Assembly: GCF_007859935.1 (NCBI RefSeq)
Contig: NZ_SJPO01000007.1
Coordinates: 124,001 to 188,000 of the forward strand
DNA from: Posidoniimonas polymericola
GTDB lineage: Bacteria > Planctomycetota > Planctomycetia > Pirellulales > Lacipirellulaceae
Reading direction: 5' to 3'
Length of the DNA stretch: 64,000 nt
Shown: positions 34,314 to 41,580 of the stretch, in pieces
Layout: each line of letters begins with the position of its first letter
Numbering within the stretch: position 1 is the first letter of the stretch
Made by a program: the position numbers and the translations under genes
Notes under the pieces: generated by a model
Databases searched by the model: none
What the model was told of the DNA's origin: nothing
Seen by the model: the letters and a program-made list of their open reading frames with translations, nothing else

Positions 34314-36245
34314 ATGACCTCGCATTCTTCTGATTCGATCGAACGCATCCCCTGCCGTGTCTTCCGCCAAGCCGTCGACGCCAGCCGCTCGGTGGCCCAG
34401 CAGATCGCCGCCATGATCCGCGGCCGCGCCGCCGAGGGCCGCTACTGCGTGCTCGGCCTGGCGACCGGCAGCAGCCCGACCGGCGTCTACGACGAGCTCG
34501 TGCGGATGCACCGCGAAGAAGGACTCAGCTTCCAGAACGTCGTGACCTTCAACCTGGACGAGTACTACCCGATGCAGCCCGCGGAGCTGCAGAGCTACGT
34601 CCGGTTCATGAACGAGCACCTGTTCGACCACGTCGACATCAAGCCCGAGAACGTGCACGTGCCCGACGGCACGCTCGCCGAGGGGGACGTCGCCGACTAC
34701 TGCCGACGCTACGAGGCCCAGATCGCCGAGGCCGGCGGCATCGACCTGCAGCTGCTCGGCATCGGCCGCACGGGCCACGTCGGCTTCAACGAGCCGGGCT
34801 CGGGCAAGAACAGCCGCACCCGCATGATCACCCTCGACCGCGTCACCCGCCGCGACGCCGCCAGCGACTTCTTCGGCGAGGACAACGTGCCGCGCCGCGC
34901 GATCACGATGGGCGTCGGCACCATTCTGGACGCCCGCCAGGTGGTGCTGATGGCGTGGGGCGAGGGCAAGGCCTCGATCGTCGCCCGCGCGGTGGAAGGC
35001 GAGATCTCGACCATCGTCGCGGCGAGCTTCCTGCAGGAGCACCCGAACGCCCAGTTCGTTCTCGACCAGGCCGCGGCCGAGCAGCTGACGCGGTCGCAGG
35101 AGCCGTGGTCGGTCGGCCCGGTCGAGTGGAGCGACAAGATGATCCGCAAGGCGGTGATCTGGCTCGCCCAGAAGCTCCAGAAGCCGCTGCTGAAGCTCAC
35201 CGCCGAGGACTACAACGAGGAGGGCCTGCAGGACCTGCTCGCCACGTGCGGCTCGGCCTACGACCTCAACCTCCGCGTGTTCCGCACGCTGCAGGCGACC
35301 ATCACCGGCTGGCCGGGCGGCAAGCCGGAGGGACGCAAGCAGCCGGGCGACCGGACCCGCCCCGGCGACCACATCTTCCCGAAACGCGTGCTGATCTTCT
35401 CGCCGCACCCCGACGACGACGTCATCAGCATGGGCGGCACGCTGATCCGGCTGGTCGACCAGGGCCACGAGGTGCACGTCGCGTACCAGACGTCGGGCAA
35501 CATCGCCGTCTTCGACGACGACGCCGAGCGGTTCACCGATTTTGTGGGGGAGTTCAACCGCCACTTCGGCATCGACGTCGACCGCACGGCCGAGCTCGAG
35601 AGCCACATCGACCGCTTCCTCAAGCACAAGCAGCCGGGCCAGGTCGACAGCGAGGAGGTCCAGTTCATCAAGGGCGTCATCCGGCGCACCGAGGCCCGCG
35701 CCGCCGTGCGGTGCTGTGGCGTCTCGGACGAGACGCTGCACTTCATGGACATGCCGTTCTACGAGACCGGCCGCGTCCGCAAGAAGCCGCTCGGCGAGGA
35801 GGACGTGCGGATCACGGTCGACCTGCTGCGGCAGGTGCAGCCGCACCAGATCTACGTCGCCGGCGACCTGTCCGACCCGCACGGCACGCACCGGGTGTGC
35901 CTGTCGGCCGTGCTCAAGGCCTGCGGCGAGGTCGCCCACGACGAGTGGTACGCCGACAGCCAGATCTGGCTGTACCGCGGCGCCTGGCAGGAGTGGGGCC
36001 CCGACCAGATCGAGATGGCCGTCCCCATCAGCCCCGAGGAGCTGCTCCGCAAGCGGGTGGCGATCTTCAAGCACGAGTCGCAGAAGGACAAGGCGCTGTT
36101 CCCGGGCTCCGACCCCCGCGAATTCTGGCAACGCGCCGAGGAGCGCAACCGCACCACCGCCAAGCTCTACGACCAACTCGGCCTGGCCGAGTACGAGGCC
36201 ATCGAGGGCTTCGTCGAGTGGAAGGGCGACATGAGCCTGATCTAG
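34314..36245 (+). CDS. nagB: Fusion of glucosamine-6-phosphate deaminase (NagB) and PIG-L/LmbE deacetylase
   Basis: A 643-residue two-domain protein. Residues 1-270 are NagB-like: FNLDEYY contains Asp82 (the E. coli Asp72 position), and GIGRTGHVGFNEPGS contains His155 and Glu160 (His143/Glu148). The Asp141 position is Thr153. Residues about 350-640 are a PIG-L/LmbE zinc deacetylase with PHPDDD (His365, Asp367, Asp368) and a later PHGTHR. Together they could deacetylate an N-acetyl-amino-sugar derivative and deaminate it to fructose-6-phosphate and ammonia. Similar fusions exist in Bacteroidetes. It ends the sugar gene cluster. The domain calls are firm, the coupled reaction is inferred. Confidence 0.9.
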   Translation: MTSHSSDSIERIPCRVFRQAVDASRSVAQQIAAMIRGRAAEGRYCVLGLATGSSPTGVYDELVRMHREEGLSFQNVVTFNLDEYYPMQPAELQSYVRFMNEHLFDHVDIKPENVHVPDGTLAEGDVADYCRRYEAQIAEAGGIDLQLLGIGRTGHVGFNEPGSGKNSRTRMITLDRVTRRDAASDFFGEDNVPRRAITMGVGTILDARQVVLMAWGEGKASIVARAVEGEISTIVAASFLQEHPNAQFVLDQAAAEQLTRSQEPWSVGPVEWSDKMIRKAVIWLAQKLQKPLLKLTAEDYNEEGLQDLLATCGSAYDLNLRVFRTLQATITGWPGGKPEGRKQPGDRTRPGDHIFPKRVLIFSPHPDDDVISMGGTLIRLVDQGHEVHVAYQTSGNIAVFDDDAERFTDFVGEFNRHFGIDVDRTAELESHIDRFLKHKQPGQVDSEEVQFIKGVIRRTEARAAVRCCGVSDETLHFMDMPFYETGRVRKKPLGEEDVRITVDLLRQVQPHQIYVAGDLSDPHGTHRVCLSAVLKACGEVAHDEWYADSQIWLYRGAWQEWGPDQIEMAVPISPEELLRKRVAIFKHESQKDKALFPGSDPREFWQRAEERNRTTAKLYDQLGLAEYEAIEGFVEWKGDMSLI

Positions 36246-36306
36246 AGCCGGCGGCCGGCGCGCACAACCGATCATGTGGAACCTCCTTGGTGTGGTTGAG
36301 CAGTAG

Positions 36307-36328
36307 CCGGTGAGATACGCCTCACCGG
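36307..36328 (+). terminator. Hairpin downstream of the NagB-PIG-L gene
   Basis: CCGGTGAG (36307-36314), loop ATACGC and CTCACCGG (36321-36328) make a perfect 8-bp stem 61 bp after the stop codon. There is no T-run, so it is a possible terminator only. Confidence 0.4.
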
Positions 36329-36396
36329 TGGCCCACCGAAAACCTTTACGCTTGGGTCTTGTCCGAATCGTTAAGTCCGAAACATCGACCGGAGGA

Positions 36397-36517
36397 GACA
36401 AAACCCCCGGCCGAGCACTCCCGCTGAATCGCGTTTAAGGCTGCAGTAGCAGCGTTTACCGCATTTGCACGGCGCTCCGCCCGCGTGGTTTTGTCCCAGC
36501 CGCGCCGCGTTTTGTCC
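36397..36517. repeat. GACAAAAC / GTTTTGTCCC repeat cluster (family member 2)
   Basis: GACAAAAC at 36397-36404, GTTTTGTCCC at 36488-36497 and GTTTTGTCC at 36509-36517. Same family as 16732-16832 and 58162-58320. Confidence 0.5.
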
Positions 36518-36674
36518 GATTCACCTGCCTGGTAACCTCCGGCGGAGGCCGGAGCGCAGCCCCGCTCAAAAGGCTTGCCGTCACGAGCGCAGCGACGACC
36601 CGATACTGCCGGCTTCCGCCGTCAGCTGCTGGGCTCGAGAGCTGGTTCCGCGCTAAGGGACGCTCGACTACGTT

Positions 36675-36730
36675 CCTCTATTGGACCGCGCGAGCAGGCG
36701 ATTCTCTACAACGAAATGCAAGAAGGCCCC
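36675..36730 (+). repeat. Possible relic element, diverged copy of the one at 58027-58080
   Basis: Shares ATTGGACCGCGCG exactly, plus ACAACG and GGCC at matching spacing, with the reverse complement of 58027-58080. The translation LDRAREQAILYNEMQEGP parallels GPRGMALFDNAVENGP of the other copy, so this may be a decayed short gene or a mobile relic. Confidence 0.35.
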
Positions 36731-36835
36731 CGATTTTAGCACGGTGGTCCCCCAGCGTATCGGGCTTCGACGCGAGCGACGACGAAGGGTGGCATGCCCT
36801 ATAGAGGACGTGCCACCCTGCGATCTCACGGGTAG

Positions 36836-36898
36836 CACCGACAGTCGGCCGGAAACCGGGCCGCAATCGTGTTCGCAACCAACGGCCGATTGTCGGTG
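36836..36898. repeat. 63-bp palindromic unit A
   Basis: The left arm CACCGACAGTCGGCCG (36836-36851) pairs with CGGCCGATTGTCGGTG (36883-36898) with one mismatch. Unit B at 37038-37100 has the same length and the same arms. Across the units, 36830-36851 is a perfect 22-bp inverted match to 37085-37106, and 36883-36899 a perfect 17-bp match to 37037-37053. Confidence 0.75.
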
Positions 36899-37037
36899 TC
36901 GCTCGCGACAAGAGGTCTTAAAGGGATTCGAATGCAGGGAAGCCACAGAAAACTTGTTCAGCAGCCAGCGCCAACCAGAGTCCCCTTCTCTATCAGTCGC
37001 ACGCGGAGGCGACCGGGTCAACCTCCTGTGCTGCGCA

Positions 37038-37100
37038 CACCGACAATCGGCCGAATGGGCCCGGGATTGTGGTCAAGCGTGATGCGGCCGACTGTCGGTG
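37038..37100. repeat. 63-bp palindromic unit B
   Basis: The left arm CACCGACAATCGGCCG (37038-37053) pairs with CGGCCGACTGTCGGTG (37085-37100). The 31-bp centre differs from that of unit A, so only the arms are conserved, as expected for REP-like or transposon-end-derived elements. It ends 9 bp before the stop of the next minus-strand gene. Confidence 0.75.
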
Positions 37101-37109
37101 CTACCCGAC

Positions 37110-38012
37110 TTAGCGCCCCGCAGCTCGCCAGATCTCCAGCAGCCCGCCGCCCGACGCCGGCTCGGCGTCTTCAACCGGCGCGTGCGCTGCTTCGGTCGCA
37201 CCGTCCTCGTACGAAGCCGGCAGCAACTCCCCGTCGGTCGGCAGCGCCCCGATCGGCGCCTCGGGCGGCGTCGTCGGGGCCGAGGTAACGCAGCTCTGGC
37301 ACTTCTGCCAGGCCGCCAGCGCCGTGCGGCGGACCCGCGTGGAGCGCTCGCAGGGGTTGCCGTCGTCGTCCGTGCCGCTGGCGCTGATGAACAGCGCCTT
37401 GGTGGTGGCCGGCGTGCAGCAGCAGCCCGACAGCAGGGCACGGGCCGCCTCGAGGCGGACGCACTCGTCGCGGTCGGCGCGGAGCGAGGCGATCAGCGCG
37501 GCCTCGGCCTCGGGGTAGTAGCGGCAGTCGAGTCCGGCCAGGTACGCCACGGCCTCGCGGCGGAGCTTGGCTTGGCTCTGTTCGGCCTTGATCGCGGCCG
37601 CGGCGGCGACCCCGGGCGGCGGCGGTGGCGGCGGCTTGGGCGTGGCGCCGGGCGCCATGCCGGCCGGCTTGGTCGCGTGCAGCTCGATCGCGCCGGCGAA
37701 GTGGTTGTCGTTCGGGACCGGGATCAGGCCGCCCGTCAGCTTGCTGACCGGGCGGATAGCGTTGGTCAGGAACTTGCCCGCCGCCGAGGTTTGGCACCGC
37801 AGCTTCACCCGCCGGCACGCCCAGGAGGCATTGGCCCAGAAGCCGGTCGGCGCCGCGACCGGCTCGACCGGCGGCGGCACGATCGGCCCTGCCATCGCTG
37901 AGGGCGCCAGCACCGCTAGGCAGAGCGCCGCAATCGAGACACTGGCTGCCACGCGCGTCGCCACGCTTCCCGCCCGAGCCCTGAGAGGGCCTACTTTACG
38001 GCGATCGTTCAT
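37110..38012 (-). CDS. Secreted Cys-containing protein with HEAT-like repeats
   Basis: A 300-residue protein with a signal peptide (hydrophobic core about 23-41, cleavage near AMA). A Pro-rich linker (PKPPPPPPPG near 125) leads into a helical segment that resembles HEAT repeats (LRREAVAYLAGL, AEAALIASLRADRDECVRLEAARALL). This is followed by a Cys-rich stretch with SGCCCTP and WQKCQSC. I do not recognise the family. The ATG at 38012 begins the signal peptide. It is divergent from the Cys-rich barrel protein at 38139, with 126 bp between, so the two may form one envelope unit. Confidence 0.65.
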   Translation of the reverse strand: MNDRRKVGPLRARAGSVATRVAASVSIAALCLAVLAPSAMAGPIVPPPVEPVAAPTGFWANASWACRRVKLRCQTSAAGKFLTNAIRPVSKLTGGLIPVPNDNHFAGAIELHATKPAGMAPGATPKPPPPPPPGVAAAAAIKAEQSQAKLRREAVAYLAGLDCRYYPEAEAALIASLRADRDECVRLEAARALLSGCCCTPATTKALFISASGTDDDGNPCERSTRVRRTALAAWQKCQSCVTSAPTTPPEAPIGALPTDGELLPASYEDGATEAAHAPVEDAEPASGGGLLEIWRAAGR

Positions 38013-38138
38013 TGGTCGACCACAGTCCGGGGGGTGAGGATGACGATTAGAGCAACTGAAGCGGTCCTGCATGAGTCTTACTTCGGCAGCCGACGGCCGC
38101 AAATCACGTCAAATCCAGCACCCAGCCCCAGCTGCCGC

Positions 38139-39332
38139 ATGATCCCGCCCCGACGACGCCAGCACTGCTGTCGCGGCCTCGTGGTGGGCGCCGCGCTCTG
38201 GCTGACGCTGCTGGCGGCGCCGTCGGTTGCGCAAGAGGAAGTGCTGCGGCTGCCCTTGCCGCTGCCCGAACCGCCGACCTTCGAGGCGGTTCCTGTGCCG
38301 GTCGAGCCTGTTCCAACGCCCGCGGGGGTGGTCGAGCCGCTGGCGCCGGCGGCGGTCGGGCCGGTGGTGGAGTTCACCTTCTGCGAGTTCTGCGGCGACT
38401 CGTGCGGCGGGGGCGGCTGCTGCGGCGACTGCCGCGGCGCCTCGCGGTGGGGCCGGTTCGTCCGTGGCGTGTACCGTGGCATCTGCTGCCCCGACCCGTG
38501 CTACGACCCCTGCTGGCGCCCGCTCGCCGACGCCGCGTTCTTCACCGCCGCGGTGAGGCCGGTCAACCAGCAGCGGTTCCGCTGGGACCACGGGGAGGAC
38601 ATGCTGCACCCCGACCGGGCCGAGTACTTCTGGGCCCGAGCCAACGGCGCCGGCCCCGGGCCGTCCGCCGGCGCGGCGCCGTCGGGGTTCGGCGGGCTCG
38701 ACTACGACGAGCTGCGGCACTACTCGGAGGTCGCCCACGGCTCGTTCGGCGCGTCGTTCGAATACAGCTACCGCTCGCTCGACGTCGACGGCCAGCACTT
38801 CGCCGGCTTCGGCGACATGACCATCGGCGCCAAGTCGATCCTGTTCGACACCGAGCTGGTGCAGGTCGCCTTCAAGATGGACACGCACGTGCCGCAGGGG
38901 TCGTCGCTCAAGGGGCTGGGGACCGGCCACGTGTCGCTCGAGCCCGGGCTGGTGTTCGGGCTCAACCTGTCGCAGAACTCGTTCCTGCAGGGCGAGCTGA
39001 CCGAGTGGATCCCGCTCGGCGGGACCAGCGGGTACGAGGGGGCCATCTTCCGCTACAACTTGGGCTACAACCGCGTCATCGCCCGCCCGCACCCCTGCGT
39101 GCCGATCATCAGCGTCACGGAGCTGAGCGGCTGGCGGTTCCAGGACGGCGCCTTCACCGCGTTTGACGGCACGACCCGCCCCACCAGCCACGCGACCTTC
39201 CTGAACGTGTCGAGCGGGCTGCGGGTGTTCTTCTGCGACAAGGCCGACTTCGGCTTGACCTACGCTGTGGCGGGCTCGAGCCAGTCGTGGACCGAGACGC
39301 TGATCCGCACCGAGCTCCGCTTTCGGTACTAG
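38139..39332 (+). CDS. Outer-membrane beta-barrel-like protein with Cys-rich neck
   Basis: A 397-residue protein. The signal peptide (1-31, ending VAQ) is followed by a Pro-rich segment and then ten Cys between residues 82 and 125 (FCEFCGDSC, GGCCGDC, GICCPDPCYDPC). From about 200 to the end runs an alternating-strand sequence (FGASFEYSYRSLDVDG, GDMTIGAKSILF, VQVAFKMDTHVP) ending in RTELRFRY, a terminal aromatic as in outer-membrane barrels. It resembles MetA-type transporter barrels in general pattern only. Its stop TAG and the stop of the converging minus-strand gene share the four bases CTAG at 39329-39332. Confidence 0.65.
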   Translation: MIPPRRRQHCCRGLVVGAALWLTLLAAPSVAQEEVLRLPLPLPEPPTFEAVPVPVEPVPTPAGVVEPLAPAAVGPVVEFTFCEFCGDSCGGGGCCGDCRGASRWGRFVRGVYRGICCPDPCYDPCWRPLADAAFFTAAVRPVNQQRFRWDHGEDMLHPDRAEYFWARANGAGPGPSAGAAPSGFGGLDYDELRHYSEVAHGSFGASFEYSYRSLDVDGQHFAGFGDMTIGAKSILFDTELVQVAFKMDTHVPQGSSLKGLGTGHVSLEPGLVFGLNLSQNSFLQGELTEWIPLGGTSGYEGAIFRYNLGYNRVIARPHPCVPIISVTELSGWRFQDGAFTAFDGTTRPTSHATFLNVSSGLRVFFCDKADFGLTYAVAGSSQSWTETLIRTELRFRY

Positions 39333-39784
39333 CCCGTGGCGCCGGCAGGCGGCTTTTTCCAGTCCCAGCCGTCGAGCACATCGCCGGTTTGAAGGCCGTC
39401 GTTGGCGTCGGCGGGTTCGACCGCCTGCCGCCCCAAGAGTTCGGCCGCCAGTCGGGCGGCGAGAGTGGGGTCGATCGCCGGCCGGGCGGCGGGCGGGGCC
39501 TCGGCGGTGGGCGCAAGCTTCTGCTGCTGGGCGGCAATCTTTTGGCGGTTGGCGGCGGCCGCCGCGTCCGCCTTCTGCTGCTTGGCGGCCAGCTCGGCCT
39601 GGGCGGTCTGGTGGGCGGTCTCGAGCGTGGCCAGGCTGTGGTGCGACGCGGCGGCGACCTTCTTCAGTTCGCGGCGGAGCTCGGGGTCAAGCGGTCGCTC
39701 GACAGCCAACTGCAGCTCGGCGTGCAGTTGACGCAGCGCGTCGACAATCGGCGCGACCGTTCCGTCGGGGATGACTGGGTTCAT
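39329..39784 (-). CDS. Small coiled-coil protein at the end of the vgrG operon
   Basis: A 151-residue soluble protein. Residues about 10-90 are almost all helical and likely a coiled coil (HAELQLAVERPL, LETAHQTAQAELAAKQQKADAAAAANRQKIA). The tail is Pro/Ala-rich and ends GDVLDGWDWKKPP. No known family. It follows the C39-like peptidase gene by 31 bp on the same strand as vgrG, PAAR and DUF6931, so it could be a chaperone, adaptor or immunity protein; this is a guess from position. Confidence 0.6.
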   Translation of the reverse strand: MNPVIPDGTVAPIVDALRQLHAELQLAVERPLDPELRRELKKVAAASHHSLATLETAHQTAQAELAAKQQKADAAAAANRQKIAAQQQKLAPTAEAPPAARPAIDPTLAARLAAELLGRQAVEPADANDGLQTGDVLDGWDWKKPPAGATG

Positions 39785-39815
39785 AGCGGGCTCACTCTTG
39801 GGGCTTCGTTGCGAC

Positions 39816-40478
39816 TCAGGCGGAGCACGCGGTGTGGGGCAGCGGGGGGCAGGCCAGGGCGTCGCAGCTCGGGCAGAACGCGGCCCGCCAGAGCCGGTCC
39901 CACGGCCCGTCCCAGCGGAGGCCCAGTTCGCGGGGCAGCTGGAACGCGCTGGAGCAGGCCGGGCAGACGTCTTTGGAGGTGGGGGCGGCCTTTGCGGGGC
40001 CGACCGCCACCAGCACGCCGCCGGCGACCTCCTCGGTGCGGTACGGCGGGGTCCAGAGGGCGAGCAGCTCGTCGTGCAGCAGCCGGTGGTTGGGGCCGAG
40101 CAGAGGGTCGTTGAGCGTGACGCTGTGGTCGTCGATGGCGGTGAGCACCGAGAAGTGTCCTTCGTCGTGCGCCGCCAGCAGGTGGTTAACGATCACCCGC
40201 CAGCCCGCCTCGTGCAGAGCGGTGAGGGCGTCGAGCGGGCGGTCGCCTACCTGCAGGCAGACCGCCGGGCGGCCGTTGGCGATGGCGTCGGCCGCCAGCA
40301 GGTGGGTCGGGACCCGCATGCCGTGGTTGCCCGGCCGCGCGACGCTGCGCCAGACGTCGGACAACCGGGGGCGGCCGCCGAGAGAACCATACACCATCAT
40401 CAGGGCCGCGGCTCCGCAGGTCCGCTCGCAGCCGTCGATGCGCTGCTGGGGGCAGTAGGGGATCAGGGCGGTGCTCAT
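39816..40478 (-). CDS. C39-like cysteine peptidase with CxxC pairs, in the vgrG operon
   Basis: A 220-residue protein. A papain-like/C39 catalytic set is visible: Cys21 in ERTCGAAALMMVYG, His108 in DEGHFSVLTAID and Asp124 in VTLNDPLLG. The C-terminus adds two CxxC pairs (CPAC at 172-175, CPSC at 202-205) that could bind zinc. It has no signal peptide. The start ATG at 40478 overlaps the DUF6931 stop by 4 bp. In a VgrG-PAAR operon a cargo peptidase is a reasonable idea: it could be a T6SS effector that cuts peptide bonds, or an operon-specific processing enzyme. The fold is fairly clear, the role is inferred. Confidence 0.7.
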   Translation of the reverse strand: MSTALIPYCPQQRIDGCERTCGAAALMMVYGSLGGRPRLSDVWRSVARPGNHGMRVPTHLLAADAIANGRPAVCLQVGDRPLDALTALHEAGWRVIVNHLLAAHDEGHFSVLTAIDDHSVTLNDPLLGPNHRLLHDELLALWTPPYRTEEVAGGVLVAVGPAKAAPTSKDVCPACSSAFQLPRELGLRWDGPWDRLWRAAFCPSCDALACPPLPHTACSA

Positions 40479-41116
40479 GCTTGCGGGTCCCGGGGCGGGG
40501 CGTGGGTCCACGGACTGGGGTTGGTGAGGGTCTCGGCCGCCATGCGTAGCGACTGGTACAACGACTGTTCTCGCTTCGCCGCGGCGGGCGCCGCGGCTAC
40601 CATCTGTACGCAATTAGCGACCAGCTTGGCCCACACGCCCGCCGGGGGCGGCACCTCGGGGCAGTCGGGCAACGACACGCTGCCGCCGGACCAGAAGGCG
40701 GCTCCCGCCAGAGCGCCGGCCGGTTTGGTGTAGCCGGCGGCGTCGGCCGCCTGCTGGGCGCCACGGCGGGTGGGCTCGTCGTGCTGCAGCACCCACTTGA
40801 CCGCGGCGTCGACGGCGATGGTCTCCGGGCACTCGAGGTCGGGGCCGGCCTCGGCGGCGCGGTCCCGCAGCTTGTTCCAGACGCACAACGCGCCCCACCA
40901 GACGGCCCGCCGCGGCCCCATCCAGACGGCCGCGAACCGCACGGCGGCCTCGAGCCGCCGCTCGTCAATCAGGCGGGCGAAGTACGCGTCGGCCGTTTCG
41001 GGGTTGAGCCGCGCCGGCCACGGTCCGACCGTGGCGTACGCCGCGCAGATCGCGTCGGCCGGCTCGCCGGTCGAAGGCTCGACGCTCGGGGGTGGGGAGG
41101 GGGCGGGGTTCGCCAT
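40475..41116 (-). CDS. DUF6931 family protein (T6SS-associated)
   Basis: A 213-residue mostly helical protein. The block AVRFAAVWMGPRRAVWWGALC, then AGAAFWSGGSVSLPDCPEVPPPAGV, matches the DUF6931 pattern found next to vgrG/PAAR genes in proteobacterial T6SS islands. The function is not established; an adaptor that loads cargo on the spike is a common suggestion. It starts 8 bp after the PAAR stop and its own stop overlaps the peptidase start, so the three genes are tightly linked. Confidence 0.7.
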   Translation of the reverse strand: MANPAPSPPPSVEPSTGEPADAICAAYATVGPWPARLNPETADAYFARLIDERRLEAAVRFAAVWMGPRRAVWWGALCVWNKLRDRAAEAGPDLECPETIAVDAAVKWVLQHDEPTRRGAQQAADAAGYTKPAGALAGAAFWSGGSVSLPDCPEVPPPAGVWAKLVANCVQMVAAAPAAAKREQSLYQSLRMAAETLTNPSPWTHAPPRDPQA

Positions 41117-41124
41117 CGTTGTGC

Positions 41125-41424
41125 CTAACCAATCAGGACCGTCGGGGCGCCGACGACAATCGATCCGCCGTGCGACGTCGAGTCGCCCATCCGAGCGGCG
41201 GGCGCGCCGCCCAGCAGCACGGTGGTGCTGCCCATCGCCACCGCGTCGGGCGGGCCGACGCAGACCGCCGAGTCGCCGACTACCGAGGCCGGCATCGACG
41301 CCACCAGCACGGTCGGCGCGCCGGGGCCGACGATCGGCCCACCGACGTGCGGTATCGGCGGCACGCCCGGCGTGACCATCGGGCAGACGTGCATGTCGGT
41401 GAGCCTGGCGGCTGGCATCCCCAT
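41125..41424 (-). CDS. PAAR-domain spike tip protein
   Basis: A 99-residue single-domain PAAR protein. It begins MGMPAARLTDMHVCPM and repeats PAARxGD-like units (AARMGDST near the end). Conserved His and Cys (TDMHVCP, PIPHVGG) would bind the structural zinc. PAAR proteins cap the VgrG trimer and sharpen the T6SS spike. AGAGGA lies 5 nt before the ATG at 41424; the open frame extends further but that part lies in the 41473-41580 inverted-repeat element and is not protein-like. It is downstream of vgrG on the same strand. Confidence 0.92.
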   Translation of the reverse strand: MGMPAARLTDMHVCPMVTPGVPPIPHVGGPIVGPGAPTVLVASMPASVVGDSAVCVGPPDAVAMGSTTVLLGGAPAARMGDSTSHGGSIVVGAPTVLIG

Positions 41425-41472
41425 GTTGTCCTCTTGCGCGTGTTGCTTGCTGGATCGGGTGGCGGTTGCCAA

Positions 41473-41580
41473 GGAATGACTCGAAAACAATTTCCGCAGT
41501 ATCTCTGAAATCCCCCTCACCTAACCTCTCCCCCCTTGGGGTCGAGCGATTGAATGAGGAAATCGTTTTCGAGTCATTCC
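41473..41580. repeat. 108-bp inverted-repeat element between vgrG and PAAR
   Basis: The terminal arms 41473-41495 and 41558-41580 are 23 bp each and match 22 of 23 as inverted repeats (GGAATGACTCGAAAACAA... against its complement). The 62-bp centre is pyrimidine-rich (CCCCCTCACCTAACC). The right arm ends in the first base of the vgrG stop codon. The size and structure suit a miniature inverted-repeat element. Confidence 0.75.

Larger units (their letters stand above)
36246..37109. other. 864-bp gene-free region full of palindromes
   Basis: No convincing gene. It carries a hairpin at 36307-36328, members of the GTTTTGTCCC repeat family, a possible relic element at 36675-36730, a 9-bp hairpin at 36786-36819 and two 63-bp palindromic units. 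It divides the sugar-catabolism cluster from the type VI secretion locus and may be an old insertion or rearrangement site. Confidence 0.55.

Noticed and set aside
33945-36401. An 818-codon minus-strand frame over the oxidoreductase and NagB-PIG-L genes
   Set aside because: Shadow of the real plus-strand genes; no domain or start signal.
36668-37082. Overlapping 110-130-codon frames on both strands in the palindrome-rich region
   Set aside because: They run through inverted repeats and have non-native codon use; treated as repeat sequence.
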